A stretch of DNA of 64,000 bases from Saccharibacillus qingshengii (GCF_013185195.1 NZ_JAAZWC010000002.1:281144-345143), one strand, 5' to 3'; counted from the stretch's first letter, positions 10,125 through 18,068 are shown. Program-made: numbers and translations. The notes: generated by a model from the letters alone, not told the origin.

Positions 10125-11266
10125 ACCCGGAGGGGACGCGGCAGGTTTGGCTGGATACGCTGCTTGCGATCGGCGATCCCGTACTGAACGCGTTGGACCG
10201 GGGCGAGCTGCACAAGCGTCTGCCGACGCAGTTCCATCCCGAACGCGCCCGCTATGCGTGCCTGGAGGCGTTCGGAAGGCTGATCAGCGGTATGGCGCCT
10301 TGGCTGGAGCTTGAGGGCCTGGAAAGCGAGGAGGAGCGCCTCCGGGCGCGTTATAACGACTTGGTGTTAAAAGGCATCGATTCCGCGACCGATCCGGATT
10401 CGCCCGACTATATGAACTTCTCGGACGAAGGCCAGCCGCTGGTCGATGCCGCTTTTCTCGCCCATGCGCTCATACGGGCGCCGCTTGCGCTCGCAGGCCG
10501 GCTGCCGGCTGAAGTGAAAAAGCGGCTGATCCGGGAACTGCGCCGAACGCGCCGAACCGTTCCGCCCAAGACGAATTGGCTGCTGTTCAGCGCGATGGTG
10601 GAAGCGGCTCTGCATCTGCTTGGAGACGAGGATTACGACCGGATGCGGATCGATCTGGCTTTGCATCTGCATATGGACTGGTACAAAGGGGACGGCATGT
10701 ACGGAGACGGACCCGACTTTCATTGGGATTATTACAACAGTTTCGTGATCCAGCCTATGCTGGTCGATCTGGCTGCAGCAGTCCGGGACACTTCGCCGGA
10801 CTATGCCCGAATGGAAGAGCTGATCCTAGCTAGAGCCGCGCGTTATGCGTCGGTGCTGGAGCGGATGATCGCACCCGACGGCACCTATCCGTATATCGGG
10901 CGTTCGATCGTGTACCGGTTCGGCGCGTTCCAGCATTTGGCGCAGGCTTCCCTCCAGCATTTTTTGGAAGAAAAGATTTCTCCGGCTCAAGTGCGCTGCG
11001 CGCTGACCGCGGTTATTCGGCGTATGATGGATACTCCAGGTACGCTGGATCGGGACGGATGGCTTGCGCCGGGGCTGTACGGGTATCAGCCGGAACTGAC
11101 GGAAGGATACATCAGCGTAGGCAGTTTGTATCTGTGTTCGACTGTATTTCTGCCGCTTGGACTTGCCCCGCAGGATCCTTTTTGGTCGGCTGCGGATACG
11201 AAATGGACATCGGCGAAGATCGCGGCGGGAGAGCAGATAGACGCAGACGGAGCTTTATATCGTTGA
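10118..11266 (+). CDS. DUF2264 family protein, probable carbohydrate-active enzyme
   Basis: The 382-residue cytoplasmic protein matches the DUF2264 pattern: FHPERARYACLEAFGRLISG near the N-terminus, PPKTNWLLFSAMVEAALH in the middle, and YKGDGMYGDGPDFHWDYYNS, an acid- and aromatic-rich stretch likely to form the active site. Proteins of this family occur with uronic-acid-degrading enzymes, and here its start overlaps the end of the GH88 gene, so the two are co-translated. It probably processes another part of the same glycan. The exact reaction is not established from sequence. Confidence 0.85.
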   Translation: MVNPEGTRQVWLDTLLAIGDPVLNALDRGELHKRLPTQFHPERARYACLEAFGRLISGMAPWLELEGLESEEERLRARYNDLVLKGIDSATDPDSPDYMNFSDEGQPLVDAAFLAHALIRAPLALAGRLPAEVKKRLIRELRRTRRTVPPKTNWLLFSAMVEAALHLLGDEDYDRMRIDLALHLHMDWYKGDGMYGDGPDFHWDYYNSFVIQPMLVDLAAAVRDTSPDYARMEELILARAARYASVLERMIAPDGTYPYIGRSIVYRFGAFQHLAQASLQHFLEEKISPAQVRCALTAVIRRMMDTPGTLDRDGWLAPGLYGYQPELTEGYISVGSLYLCSTVFLPLGLAPQDPFWSAADTKWTSAKIAAGEQIDADGALYR

Positions 11267-11366
11267 CACAAGCCGAAGCCCCAGGAAAGAATACGCCCAG
11301 CCTGTCCGTTTTCGGGGGGCTTTTTGCAGGCCATCCTATCTTTTTCAAAAAAGAAGATCTCTTCGG

Positions 11367-11395
11367 TTGACATTATCTTTAATTCAAGATATGAT
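11367..11395 (+). promoter_or_regulatory. Promoter of the MhqO-like gene with overlapping palindromic operator
   Basis: TTGACA at 11367 and TATGAT at 11390 are separated by exactly 17 bases. The spacer and -10 contain ATCTTTAATTCAAGAT (11376-11391), an almost perfect palindrome (ATCTT...AAGAT around AATT) resembling MarR/MhqR-type operators. Confidence 0.8.
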
Positions 11396-11457
11396 AAGCC
11401 TATCAAAAACATTTCAAATTAAAGATTCTTAATATAAAACATTCGGAGGGATTACTC

Positions 11458-12408
11458 ATGAACAAACAAACGGCAGGTATCCACCATATTACGGCGATTG
11501 TCGGTCATCCGCAGGAAAACGTAGACTTTTACGCAGGGGTATTGGGACTTCGCCTGGTGAAGCAGACAGTCAACTTCGACGATCCGGAAACATACCACTT
11601 CTACTTCGGAAACGAAGGCGGCAAGCCGGGCACGATCATGACGTTCTTCCCTTGGGCCAATGCTTATCCAGGTAAAGTGGGAGCGGGTCAGGTCGGCATC
11701 ACTTCGTTTGTCATCCCGGTCGGCTCGATCGGCTTCTGGCAGGAACGCCTGGAACGATTCAACGTTGCCGTCACGGAGCTGAGCCGTTTCGGTGAACGCT
11801 ACCTTGAATTCGACGACCCGCACGGCCTGCATCTGGAGCTGGTCGAACGCGAAGAAGGCGAAACCAACGAATGGACATTCGGCGAAGTCACGCCGGCGAT
11901 GGCGATCAAAGGTTTCGGAGGAGCGACGCTGCTGTCGGCCCAGCCGGAACGGACAGCGGAACTGCTGGAAAAAGTGATGGGTCTTGCCTATATGGGCACC
12001 GACGGAGATTTGGCACGCTACCGCTCGTCGGCGGATATCGGCAACCAGATCGATTTGAAAATGACTCCGGTTGCGCGGGGAAGCATGGGCGTCGGCACGG
12101 TGCATCATATCGCGTGGAGAGCCCAAGACGATGCCGATCAGCTGGAATGGCAGGACCATGTTGCAGACAGCGGATACGGCGTAACGCCGGTACAGGACCG
12201 GAATTACTTCAACGCCGTTTACTTCCGGGAACACGGCGAGATTCTGTTCGAGATCGCAACCGATCCTCCGGGCTTTGCACACGACGAAACGCCGGAGACG
12301 ATGGGAACGCATCTGATGCTGCCCGCCCAATATGAAGCGCACCGTGCGCAGCTGGAGCAGACGCTGATTCCGTTTGAAGTGCGAAGCGTAGAAGGTACGA
12401 AAAAGTAA
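11458..12408 (+). CDS. Glyoxalase-fold ring-cleaving dioxygenase, MhqO/MhqA type
   Basis: This 316-residue protein has two vicinal-oxygen-chelate (glyoxalase/bleomycin resistance) modules, residues about 6-130 and 150-300. Candidate metal ligands are the histidines of GIHHITAIVG and VHHIAWRA and the glutamates of LHLELVE and ILFEIATDP. In Bacillus the homologous mhqA/mhqO genes respond to quinones and related electrophiles through MhqR. The gene has a strong promoter with an overlapping palindrome and its own terminator, which fits an inducible single-gene unit. GGAGG lies just before the start. Confidence 0.88.
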   Translation: MNKQTAGIHHITAIVGHPQENVDFYAGVLGLRLVKQTVNFDDPETYHFYFGNEGGKPGTIMTFFPWANAYPGKVGAGQVGITSFVIPVGSIGFWQERLERFNVAVTELSRFGERYLEFDDPHGLHLELVEREEGETNEWTFGEVTPAMAIKGFGGATLLSAQPERTAELLEKVMGLAYMGTDGDLARYRSSADIGNQIDLKMTPVARGSMGVGTVHHIAWRAQDDADQLEWQDHVADSGYGVTPVQDRNYFNAVYFREHGEILFEIATDPPGFAHDETPETMGTHLMLPAQYEAHRAQLEQTLIPFEVRSVEGTKK

Positions 12409-12413
12409 AAAAA

Positions 12414-12459
12414 GCATCAAGAACCCCGTATCCGCTTGGATAAACGGGGTTCTTGATGC
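12414..12459. terminator. Terminator after the MhqO-like gene
   Basis: GCATCAAGAACCCCG pairs with CGGGGTTCTTGATGC around an unpaired loop. The T run is short, so termination strength is uncertain. Confidence 0.75.
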
Positions 12460-12495
12460 GTTCTCAACGAGGGAAGGTTCCACTTACTCGAGGCG

Positions 12496-12645
12496 TTAAT
12501 CGAACAGTTTGAAGATCAGCCGCAGCAGACCAAAGATCAAACGCGGCACATAGACCAATACTTCGATTAGAACTTCGAGAATATCCCAGATTCCTCCGGA
12601 ATCCCGTTCGCGTCTGCCGCGGCTTCTTCGTCTCCATCTGGCCAC
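12496..12645 (-). CDS. Small basic membrane-associated protein (49 aa), unknown function
   Basis: A GTG start at 12645 has an ideal AAAGGAGG seven bases upstream and opens a 49-codon frame. The protein begins with a strongly basic segment (ARWRRRSRGRRER) and continues as a hydrophobic helix (ILEVLIEVLVYVPRLIFGLL), ending KLFD. The pattern suggests a single-pass or peripherally anchored protein with the basic end inside. I do not recognise the family. The excellent ribosome-binding site and amphipathic design are the support; a longer frame covering the same DNA on this strand lacks a good start. Confidence 0.7.
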   Translation of the reverse strand: MARWRRRSRGRRERDSGGIWDILEVLIEVLVYVPRLIFGLLRLIFKLFD

Positions 12646-12951
12646 TTGGGTTCCTCCTTTGTCTGTTGAATGCAGGACAAACTGATATCCGATACGCAGC
12701 AGAAGAACCGGGGTTTCGCCATCTAAATAGAAGACGAATATTTGTGCCAGCCAAATAAGAGAGAAAACATAACATTTAACTTATTTTTTTACCCGTTTTT
12801 TGCCGGACGAAACACTTTCAGGGGTTGGAAGTTTGCTTTTTGTGACATCGAATGGTAAAATTAAGATATTGTAAAAGGGGTACATCTTGATAGCCGCGCT
12901 TTTCCATCAGTTCGGACTGTCCGTTTGTGGGTCCTTATGAAGGAGACTCAT

Positions 12952-13179
12952 ATGGAATTAGAAGAACAGAACGTAATGAAGGCTCAGGATGATCTTCAGC
13001 GTATCTTTACGAATGGCTACTTTGTCGTGATTCGCGTTCGCAGTTCGGAAGAACTGTTTGTTGGACAGATCATGGAACTGGACCTTGATGGCGGGACGTT
13101 GACGATCGGAAGATGGGGCGAACTCAAAGGACTCGAAATCGAAGACATTTTGAGTATGGAAGTTCCGGGCCACGAATAA
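12952..13179 (+). CDS. Small conserved-type hypothetical protein (75 aa)
   Basis: The start at 12952 has AAGGAG well placed upstream. The protein begins with a short acidic helix and continues as a compact beta-rich segment (GYFVVIRVRSSEELFVGQI; GGTLTIGRWGELKGLEIEDI), like a small Sm-like or KOW-like barrel, but I do not recognise a named family. A TTCG-loop terminator follows, so it is monocistronic. It converges on the azoreductase gene. Confidence 0.75.
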   Translation: MELEEQNVMKAQDDLQRIFTNGYFVVIRVRSSEELFVGQIMELDLDGGTLTIGRWGELKGLEIEDILSMEVPGHE

Positions 13180-13221
13180 ATAGACTCAGAGCATACTGCC
13201 GATCCTATACAGATAGAACGG

Positions 13222-13252
13222 AAGCTTCATCTTCGGATGAAGCTTTTTTTGT
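13222..13252 (+). terminator. Terminator of the 75-aa gene
   Basis: AAGCTTCATC-TTCG-GATGAAGCTT is followed by a run of seven T. Confidence 0.92.
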
Positions 13253-13261
13253 TCGCATACA

Positions 13262-13289
13262 AAAAGACCCCGCGGGAGCGGGGCCTTCG
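13262..13289 (-). terminator. Terminator of the azoreductase gene
   Basis: Read on the minus strand, GCCCCGC-TCCC-GCGGGGT is followed by CTTTTT, starting about 15 bases after the stop. Confidence 0.85.
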
Positions 13290-13301
13290 GTCAACGGTGT
13301 C

Positions 13302-13928
13302 TTAGAATTTTGCAGCCAGTTCAGCCGCTTGTTTCACGCCTTCTTCGATGATCGAAGCCGCGCGGTCCGGGAATTGGTTGTGTCCTTCGAGAACGACCAC
13401 TTCCGGATTTTGGATGCCCCAGAAGCCGAGGGTGTTTTTCACGTAGTTGAGGGACATTTCCATGCCGCTCATCGGTTCTACGGAGTAAACGCCGCCGCGT
13501 GCTTGCAGCAGAGCGACTTTCTTGTCGGTTACGAGACCTACCGGACCTTCAGCAGTATATTTGAATGTCTTGCCCGCTTGGTTGAGGTAGAACAGGTAAG
13601 TCAGCAGTTGAGCCGGAATCGTGAAGTTCCAGAGCGGGAAAGCGAACATGACTTTGTCGGCGCCCAGGAATTGATCCAGGTACGTGTTGGCCAGACCGGC
13701 CAGACGTTGTTCTTCCGGAGTCGCTTCCATGCCTTGAGCCGCTTTGAACAGTCCGCTCATCATGTCGTTATCGTAGTAAGGAAGATCCGCTTCGAACAGG
13801 TTCAATTCGGTAACGAGGTCGTCCGGGTGAGCGGCTTTGTAGCTTTGTACGAAGCTTTCGTACAGCTTGACGGTTGCCGATTGATCGGCCGGACGGTTGT
13901 TGGCTTTAATGAAAAGAACGTGGGACAT
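13302..13928 (-). CDS. azoR: FMN-dependent NADH-azoreductase
   Basis: AzoR proteins reduce azo compounds and quinones with NADH through FMN, in the cytoplasm, and protect against quinone stress. The 208-residue flavodoxin-fold protein shows the family pattern VLFIKANNRP near the start (FMN phosphate region), FAFPLWNFTIPAQLLTYLFY and LLQARGGVYS (isoalloxazine-binding loops). AGGAGG precedes the start. A sigma-A promoter lies 50-75 bases upstream. Its neighbourhood with an MhqO-like gene suggests a shared electrophile response, as with the Bacillus MhqR/YodB regulons; this is inference. Confidence 0.92.
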   Translation of the reverse strand: MSHVLFIKANNRPADQSATVKLYESFVQSYKAAHPDDLVTELNLFEADLPYYDNDMMSGLFKAAQGMEATPEEQRLAGLANTYLDQFLGADKVMFAFPLWNFTIPAQLLTYLFYLNQAGKTFKYTAEGPVGLVTDKKVALLQARGGVYSVEPMSGMEMSLNYVKNTLGFWGIQNPEVVVLEGHNQFPDRAASIIEEGVKQAAELAAKF

Positions 13929-13975
13929 GGATGGTTTCCTCCTGAAATATCTTTTGTAGTTTAACTTTCTTATTT

Positions 13976-14004
13976 ATAGTATATGAAATAAAATAAAGAG
14001 TCAA
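13976..14004 (-). promoter_or_regulatory. Promoter of azoR
   Basis: On the minus strand TTGACT (13999-14004) and TACTAT (13976-13981) are separated by 17 bases, directly upstream of the azoR ribosome-binding site. Confidence 0.75.
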
Positions 14005-14122
14005 CCCATTTTAGAAAAAAAGAGAGCAAGCAAATTTTAATCGAATTTTCAGGTTATTATCAGGTACGCTTAAGCTTGGATCGGTATATTAACGGTACAA
14101 CCCCTCTGTAACATAGACTTTA

Positions 14123-14153
14123 GCCCCGGTGCTTCGGCACCGGGGCTCTTTTT
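14123..14153 (+). terminator. Orphan strong terminator
   Basis: GCCCCGGTGC-TTCG-GCACCGGGGC is followed by CTCTTTTTTT on the plus strand. No plus-strand gene precedes it after the 13222 terminator, so it may end a short untranslated RNA; no convincing -35 is visible, although TATATT occurs at 14085. Confidence 0.85.
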
Positions 14154-14179
14154 TTGCCTGTCCGGACATTTTCGCAAGC

Positions 14180-14432
14180 AAAAAGCCCTCGTGAGTGAGG
14201 GCTCAGGCTGTCGAGAAAGTCCTATTCGTAAGAGAAGCTTGTCAACTGCGGGAGAAATTCGTTTCGGTCGCGTGTTGAAATCGGGGAAAGGGATTGAAAT
14301 TTAGCAGAATTTCCCCGATTTCAAAGGCGAACACTATCGTTCCTTCACTGAATTTCTCCCTCCGCCTCCTCGCTTCACTTGAATTCAGACTTTCTCGACA
14401 AGTTGAGCCCTCGTTTACGAGGGCTTTTATGG
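14180..14432. repeat. Palindromic repeat element with outward-facing terminator hairpins
   Basis: The roughly 250-bp block is a near-palindrome. Left arm GTCGAGAAAGTC (14209) matches right arm GACTTTCTCGAC (14389), and an inner pair TTGAAATCGGGGAAA / TTTCCCCGATTTCAA lies at 14275 and 14315. Each end carries an AGCCCTC...GAGGGCT hairpin with T run pointing outward. The half-unit GAATTTCTCCC ... TTTCTCGAC + terminator recurs at about 42105-42215. The 65-codon frame inside on the minus strand is judged an artefact of the repeat. Confidence 0.8.
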
Positions 14433-14444
14433 TTTGCACAGGTT

Positions 14445-14582
14445 CTAGATAAAGAAAGACAAGCCGACGATGACGGCAACCGATCCTAGGGCGAAGAACA
14501 GGATCGTGCGCAGTTCGCGGACCAGGATCAGCGCTTCATGTTGATGATGCTCTTCCGTACGGTGCATGGTTCCGTTGGACAT
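14445..14582 (-). CDS. Small single-pass membrane protein (45 aa), unknown
   Basis: ATG at 14582 follows an AAGGAGG placed eight bases upstream. The 45-residue product starts with a His/Glu-rich polar segment (MHRTEEHHQHEA) and ends in one hydrophobic helix (ILFFALGSVAVIVGLSFF). It is probably a small membrane protein. It lies just downstream of another small membrane protein gene on the same strand, and both may belong to the minus-strand series that also includes the nuclease gene. Confidence 0.7.
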   Translation of the reverse strand: MSNGTMHRTEEHHQHEALILVRELRTILFFALGSVAVIVGLSFFI

Positions 14583-14601
14583 AGGGGTTTCCTCCTTCCG
14601 G

Positions 14602-14973
14602 TCACAATTCGAATAGAATCCGAACCCGGAAGAAAGAAACGAAAGAACACCGGAACTTGAGCGGCCTCAGCATCCGATGTTTGTACAGAATCGGAATCGG
14701 AGAGTCCATATAGGGATTGCGAAGCACGATGATCAGACACGCGGCCAAAAGCCCCGGAAAAAGAGGCAGGCCTGCCGTGTCGGGAACCGGAATCAGGTAA
14801 GGGGAAGAAGGCGCTACATAATGATGCTGCTGATGGTAGGACAGATGGCGAAGTTCCGCTCCGGGCGATTCAAAGGCCGCACCGGGCAGACGGATTTCGG
14901 GAAGCAGCATGAACAGCACGCAGAGAAAAAGAACGGCGAATTTGCGGTAAAATGATCTCTTTGCTTGGTTCAT
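14602..14973 (-). CDS. Hypothetical membrane protein (123 aa)
   Basis: The start at 14973 is chosen for the AGGAGGG eight bases upstream; the open frame extends further but overlaps the nuclease gene in another frame. The product has a basic N-terminus, a first hydrophobic helix (FAVLFLCVLFMLLPEI), a His-rich linker (YHQQHHY) and a second helix (LPLFPGLLAACLIIVL), followed by a basic C-terminal tail. I do not recognise the family. It sits 26 bases downstream of the nuclease gene and may be co-transcribed. Confidence 0.6.
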   Translation of the reverse strand: MNQAKRSFYRKFAVLFLCVLFMLLPEIRLPGAAFESPGAELRHLSYHQQHHYVAPSSPYLIPVPDTAGLPLFPGLLAACLIIVLRNPYMDSPIPILYKHRMLRPLKFRCSFVSFFRVRILFEL

Positions 14974-14999
14974 TGCGGCTTCCCTCCTGTTCGTTTCTT

Positions 15000-15485
15000 C
15001 TATTGGAATACGAATTCGACCTGCGTGCCGTCCGGATATTCCTCCAGCGCATTGCCTACCCAGGAACCTGCGCCGCGATTGTCGGCTGGAACGATATATT
15101 GAATGTCTGCTCCCGTGCCGCCTTCCTCGCACATGGCCATCGGCCATTCGTCGCGGTCGAAGCCTTTTTTGGTCGGAATTCCGCGCAGCGAGTCGTCTCG
15201 GTTCTCTTCCGCGCCGCCTCGGTCAATCGTGCAGACGGCGGATTCCCCTTTGGCGATCGCTTTCTGAATATGCGCAGCCGTTTTCGGATAGCGTTCCACG
15301 GGGAATTCGAGCGTAACGACCTGACCTGTTCGGGTATCGGAAGTCCCCAAATCGAGATCCAGATCGAGCATGGGAGCGGCCCACTTGTACAGCTGCGGGG
15401 CAAACAGCGCCAGCAGTACCGCAATGACGATCGTGATGAGAGACGGAGCTCGGCCCTTTTTTTTGCGGGGGGATTTTTTGCTCAC
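15000..15485 (-). CDS. Membrane-anchored NucA/NucB-type deoxyribonuclease
   Basis: The 161-residue protein has a very basic start, one membrane helix (residues about 15-37) and a C-terminal NucA/NucB nuclease domain, recognised by [14 protein letters not shown] and [12 protein letters not shown]. NucA of Bacillus cleaves DNA during competence uptake and NucB degrades DNA during sporulation; either role, outside the membrane, is possible here. The start is a GTG at 15485 with AAGGAGG nine bases upstream. No competence inhibitor gene (nin) is adjacent. Confidence 0.85.
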   Translation of the reverse strand: MSKKSPRKKKGRAPSLITIVIAVLLALFAPQLYKWAAPMLDLDLDLGTSDTRTGQVVTLEFPVERYPKTAAHIQKAIAKGESAVCTIDRGGAEENRDDSLRGIPTKKGFDRDEWPMAMCEEGGTGADIQYIVPADNRGAGSWVGNALEEYPDGTQVEFVFQ

Positions 15486-15568
15486 GCGAAGAAGCCTCCT
15501 TAACCGGTAGTCGGAGCTTCATTATACCGGAAAAAAGGCTTCTTCGCGCACACAAAATGCGGAGCGGT

Positions 15569-15751
15569 TTATTTGTCGAGTTCTTCGGAGTCTTCCGGGT
15601 CGTCAATGATGCTGCGTTCGCCTGTCAAATTGTCTTCGGTGATCTTGTCGAACGAACCTGGATCGGTATCTTCATAGTGTGGATCGGCTTCGGGAATGCC
15701 ATCGGGTCCGGGGCCTTTGTCGATACGTTCGGCGTCTTGGTCTCTGGTCAT
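15569..15751 (-). CDS. Small acidic hydrophilic protein (60 aa)
   Basis: The product is rich in Asp, Glu and Pro (DKGPGPDGIPEADPHYEDTD) and has no membrane segment. The ATG at 15751 is preferred because AAAGG lies nine bases upstream; the ATG three codons earlier directly abuts that purine run. It probably belongs to the low-complexity acidic hypothetical proteins common in Paenibacillaceae. No function can be assigned. Confidence 0.6.
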   Translation of the reverse strand: MTRDQDAERIDKGPGPDGIPEADPHYEDTDPGSFDKITEDNLTGERSIIDDPEDSEELDK

Positions 15752-16097
15752 TGCGTTCATCCTTTCGTCTTCAATCGATTCTGTTTCTTCTTATAAAGCA
15801 TACACGTTACCGATTCGAATGAATCACTTTGTAAAATCGGGTCGAATCCTGTTCACAAAGCAAGCATTTCCGGCGTACGGCAGAGATTGAATGCGCTGCG
15901 CTTCGCAATGAACACGCCCAATCATGAAAATGTGAAAAAAAGAACGAAAACGAATGAAAACAGTCTCAATCTGACATTGCTAATTATCGCCGAAATCCTT
16001 AAAGTAAAGCGGTAGCTTCGAAAGACACGCGAGAGTATGCGTCTTCCGGAATTTGATATTCACCCACGACATTAAACAAAAAGGAAGTTAACCGACC
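15752..16097. other. Intergenic region upstream of kimA
   Basis: No gene is supported here. I looked for a ydaO-type c-di-AMP riboswitch and its conserved GGGGAG-containing elements and did not find them. A weak promoter-like pair TTGCTA...TAAAGT with 17-base spacing lies near 15978-16006, and a purine-rich AAGGAAG near 16082 serves as the kimA ribosome-binding site. Confidence 0.5.
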
Positions 16098-17915
16098 ATG
16101 ACAGGCAAAATCAAAAGATTTCTGATCGGCAGACCTATGAAATCGAACGAACTGGAAGGCGAAAAGCTCGGCAAGCTCAAAGCCCTGGCGATCCTCTCAT
16201 CGGATGCCTTGTCGTCCGTTGCGTACGGAACGGAACAAATTCTGCTGGTCCTCATGCTGGCAGGGGCTGCCGCATTGTGGTATTCGCTGCCGATCGCCCT
16301 GGCCGTACTGGCGCTGCTTGCGATTCTGATCGTATCTTACCGCCAGACGATCTTTGCCTATCCCACCGGAGGCGGCGCCTACATCGTCGCAAAGGACAAT
16401 ATCGGCAAGTTCTCGAGTCTGATCGCCGGAGGCTCGCTGCTTGTCGATTACATCCTGACCGTGGCGGTCAGCTCCTCGGCGGGCACGGACGCCATCACGT
16501 CGGCTTTTCCGATTCTGCACGAAGACCGCGTACTGATCGCGCTGGCCATGATCGTGTTCCTGACGCTGATGAATCTGCGGGGCGTCACGGAATCCGCCTC
16601 GGTGCTTGCGATTCCGATCTATGCTTTCGTCGTTTCGATTTTCCTGCTGATCATTATCGGCACGGTCAATTATCTGACGGGCGGGGCACCGGCTGCCGCA
16701 CCGCAGATGGAAGCGACGATCTCGAACGTCAGCTTGTTCCTGCTGCTCAAAGCGTTCAGTTCCGGCTGTTCGGCGCTGACCGGTGTCGAAGCCGTCTCGA
16801 ATGCCATTCCGAACTTCCGGGACCCGGCTCCTAAAAATGCGGCGGCGACGCTTGTCATGATGGGATTGATCCTCGGCGCGATGTTCACCGGGATCACGCT
16901 GCTGGCCTACTGGTACGGAATTCGTCCCGACGAGAAAGCAACGGTCATCTCCCAGATCGCGGAAGCCACGTTCGGGCGGGGCTGGATGTATTTCGTGATT
17001 CAGGGCGTAACGGCGCTGATTCTGTTCCTGGCGGCCAATACGGCGTATTCGGCTTTTCCACTGCTGGCTTTTATGCTGGCCAAAGACAAATATCTGCCGC
17101 ATATGTTCATGGTACGCGGCGACCGACTCGGCTTCTCGAACGGCATCATTTTCCTGAGTGTGATGTCGGCCGTTCTGGTTGTCGCTTTCAAAGGCAATAC
17201 GGATAGTCTGATTCCTCTGTACGCGGTCGGCGTGTTTATTCCGTTCACGCTGTCGCAGCTGGGGATGATGATCCGCTGGATCAAGCACAAACCGAAAGGC
17301 TGGCAGGGAAAACTGATTGTGAACACGATCGGTATGCTGACGACGCTGTCGATTACGCTGATTTTCGTCTTCACGAAATTCTCGCAGGTCTGGGTGATTT
17401 TCATCTTCCTGCCGTTCGTCGTTTATCTGTTTGCCAAAATCTATCGCCATTATGAGAATACCGCCGACCAGCTGCGGATCGATCTGGCGGTGGACAAGCC
17501 GTGCGTCAAAGGCAATACGGTCATTATCCCGGTCTCCGGGATCACGCAGGTGGTACGCAACACGGTCAGCTACGCCAAAACGCTGTCCGACAGCGTCGTA
17601 GCCGTCTATATCGGATTCGACGACGAGTCGATCCGCAAGATGGAAGACAAGTGGGCCGAGTGGGATCCGGGAATCCGGCTGATCGTGCTCAAATCCCGAT
17701 ACCGCAGTATCATGCGCCCGCTGCGCAAGTTTATCGAGACGGTAGAGTGGAAAAAAGGCGAACACGACAATATTACGGTCCTGATTCCGCAGTTTATTAC
17801 CAAACACTGGTGGGAAGCGGTCCTGCATAATCAGACCAGTCTCATGATGCGGGCTTATCTGCTCAATTACAAAGATGTGATCGTAACGACGGTTCCTTTC
17901 CATCTGCATAAATGA
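16098..17915 (+). CDS. kimA: High-affinity potassium importer KimA (YdaO type)
   Basis: KimA is a KUP-type K+/H+ symporter that scavenges potassium and is inhibited by c-di-AMP. The 605-residue protein follows B. subtilis KimA closely from end to end as I recall it: KRFLIGRPMKS at the start, KALAILSSDALSSVAYGTEQ, LVDYILTVAVSSSAGTDAIT, SSGCSALTGVEAVSNAIP, and the cytoplasmic C-terminal domain beginning near ITQVVRNTVSYAKTLSDSV. About twelve membrane helices are visible. It is monocistronic, ending at a terminator. Unlike B. subtilis, no c-di-AMP riboswitch is seen upstream, so control may be only at protein level here. Confidence 0.93.
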   Translation: MTGKIKRFLIGRPMKSNELEGEKLGKLKALAILSSDALSSVAYGTEQILLVLMLAGAAALWYSLPIALAVLALLAILIVSYRQTIFAYPTGGGAYIVAKDNIGKFSSLIAGGSLLVDYILTVAVSSSAGTDAITSAFPILHEDRVLIALAMIVFLTLMNLRGVTESASVLAIPIYAFVVSIFLLIIIGTVNYLTGGAPAAAPQMEATISNVSLFLLLKAFSSGCSALTGVEAVSNAIPNFRDPAPKNAAATLVMMGLILGAMFTGITLLAYWYGIRPDEKATVISQIAEATFGRGWMYFVIQGVTALILFLAANTAYSAFPLLAFMLAKDKYLPHMFMVRGDRLGFSNGIIFLSVMSAVLVVAFKGNTDSLIPLYAVGVFIPFTLSQLGMMIRWIKHKPKGWQGKLIVNTIGMLTTLSITLIFVFTKFSQVWVIFIFLPFVVYLFAKIYRHYENTADQLRIDLAVDKPCVKGNTVIIPVSGITQVVRNTVSYAKTLSDSVVAVYIGFDDESIRKMEDKWAEWDPGIRLIVLKSRYRSIMRPLRKFIETVEWKKGEHDNITVLIPQFITKHWWEAVLHNQTSLMMRAYLLNYKDVIVTTVPFHLHK

Positions 17916-17980
17916 GCGAAGGAACCACTTTGGAACAGCCGGCTTCAAGCCGGACAACGGGTTCGAAAATTCATCGCGAA

Positions 17981-18014
17981 GGGCTGCCGATCTACATTCG
18001 GCGGTCCTTTTTTT
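17981..18014 (+). terminator. Terminator of kimA
   Basis: GGGCTGCCGA pairs with TCGGCGGTCC (two G-U wobbles) around a seven-base loop and is followed by seven T. Confidence 0.8.
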
Positions 18015-18039
18015 GTAGACAAAAAAGAAGTTCGCCGGC

Positions 18040-18068
18040 TTGAAAAAGAACGTGCGTTCGTATATAAT
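18040..18068 (+). promoter_or_regulatory. Strong sigma-A promoter of the SOS-type cassette
   Basis: TTGAAA (18040-18045) and a consensus TATAAT (18063-18068) are separated by exactly 17 bases. The spacer contains a LexA-type box. Confidence 0.9.
18047..18060 (+). promoter_or_regulatory. LexA (SOS) box 1, in the promoter spacer
   Basis: AGAACGTGCGTTCG matches the Bacillus LexA/DinR pattern CGAACnnnnGTTCG in nine of ten defined positions and sits between -35 and -10. Confidence 0.75.

Noticed and set aside
12464..12775. A 103-codon minus-strand frame
   Set aside because: No ribosome-binding site, odd composition, and it covers the better supported 49-aa gene in another frame.
14242..14439. 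A 65-codon minus-strand frame
   Set aside because: It lies entirely inside the palindromic repeat and has no ribosome-binding site.
15752..16097. ydaO-type riboswitch before kimA
   Set aside because: Expected by analogy, but none of the conserved elements could be found by eye.
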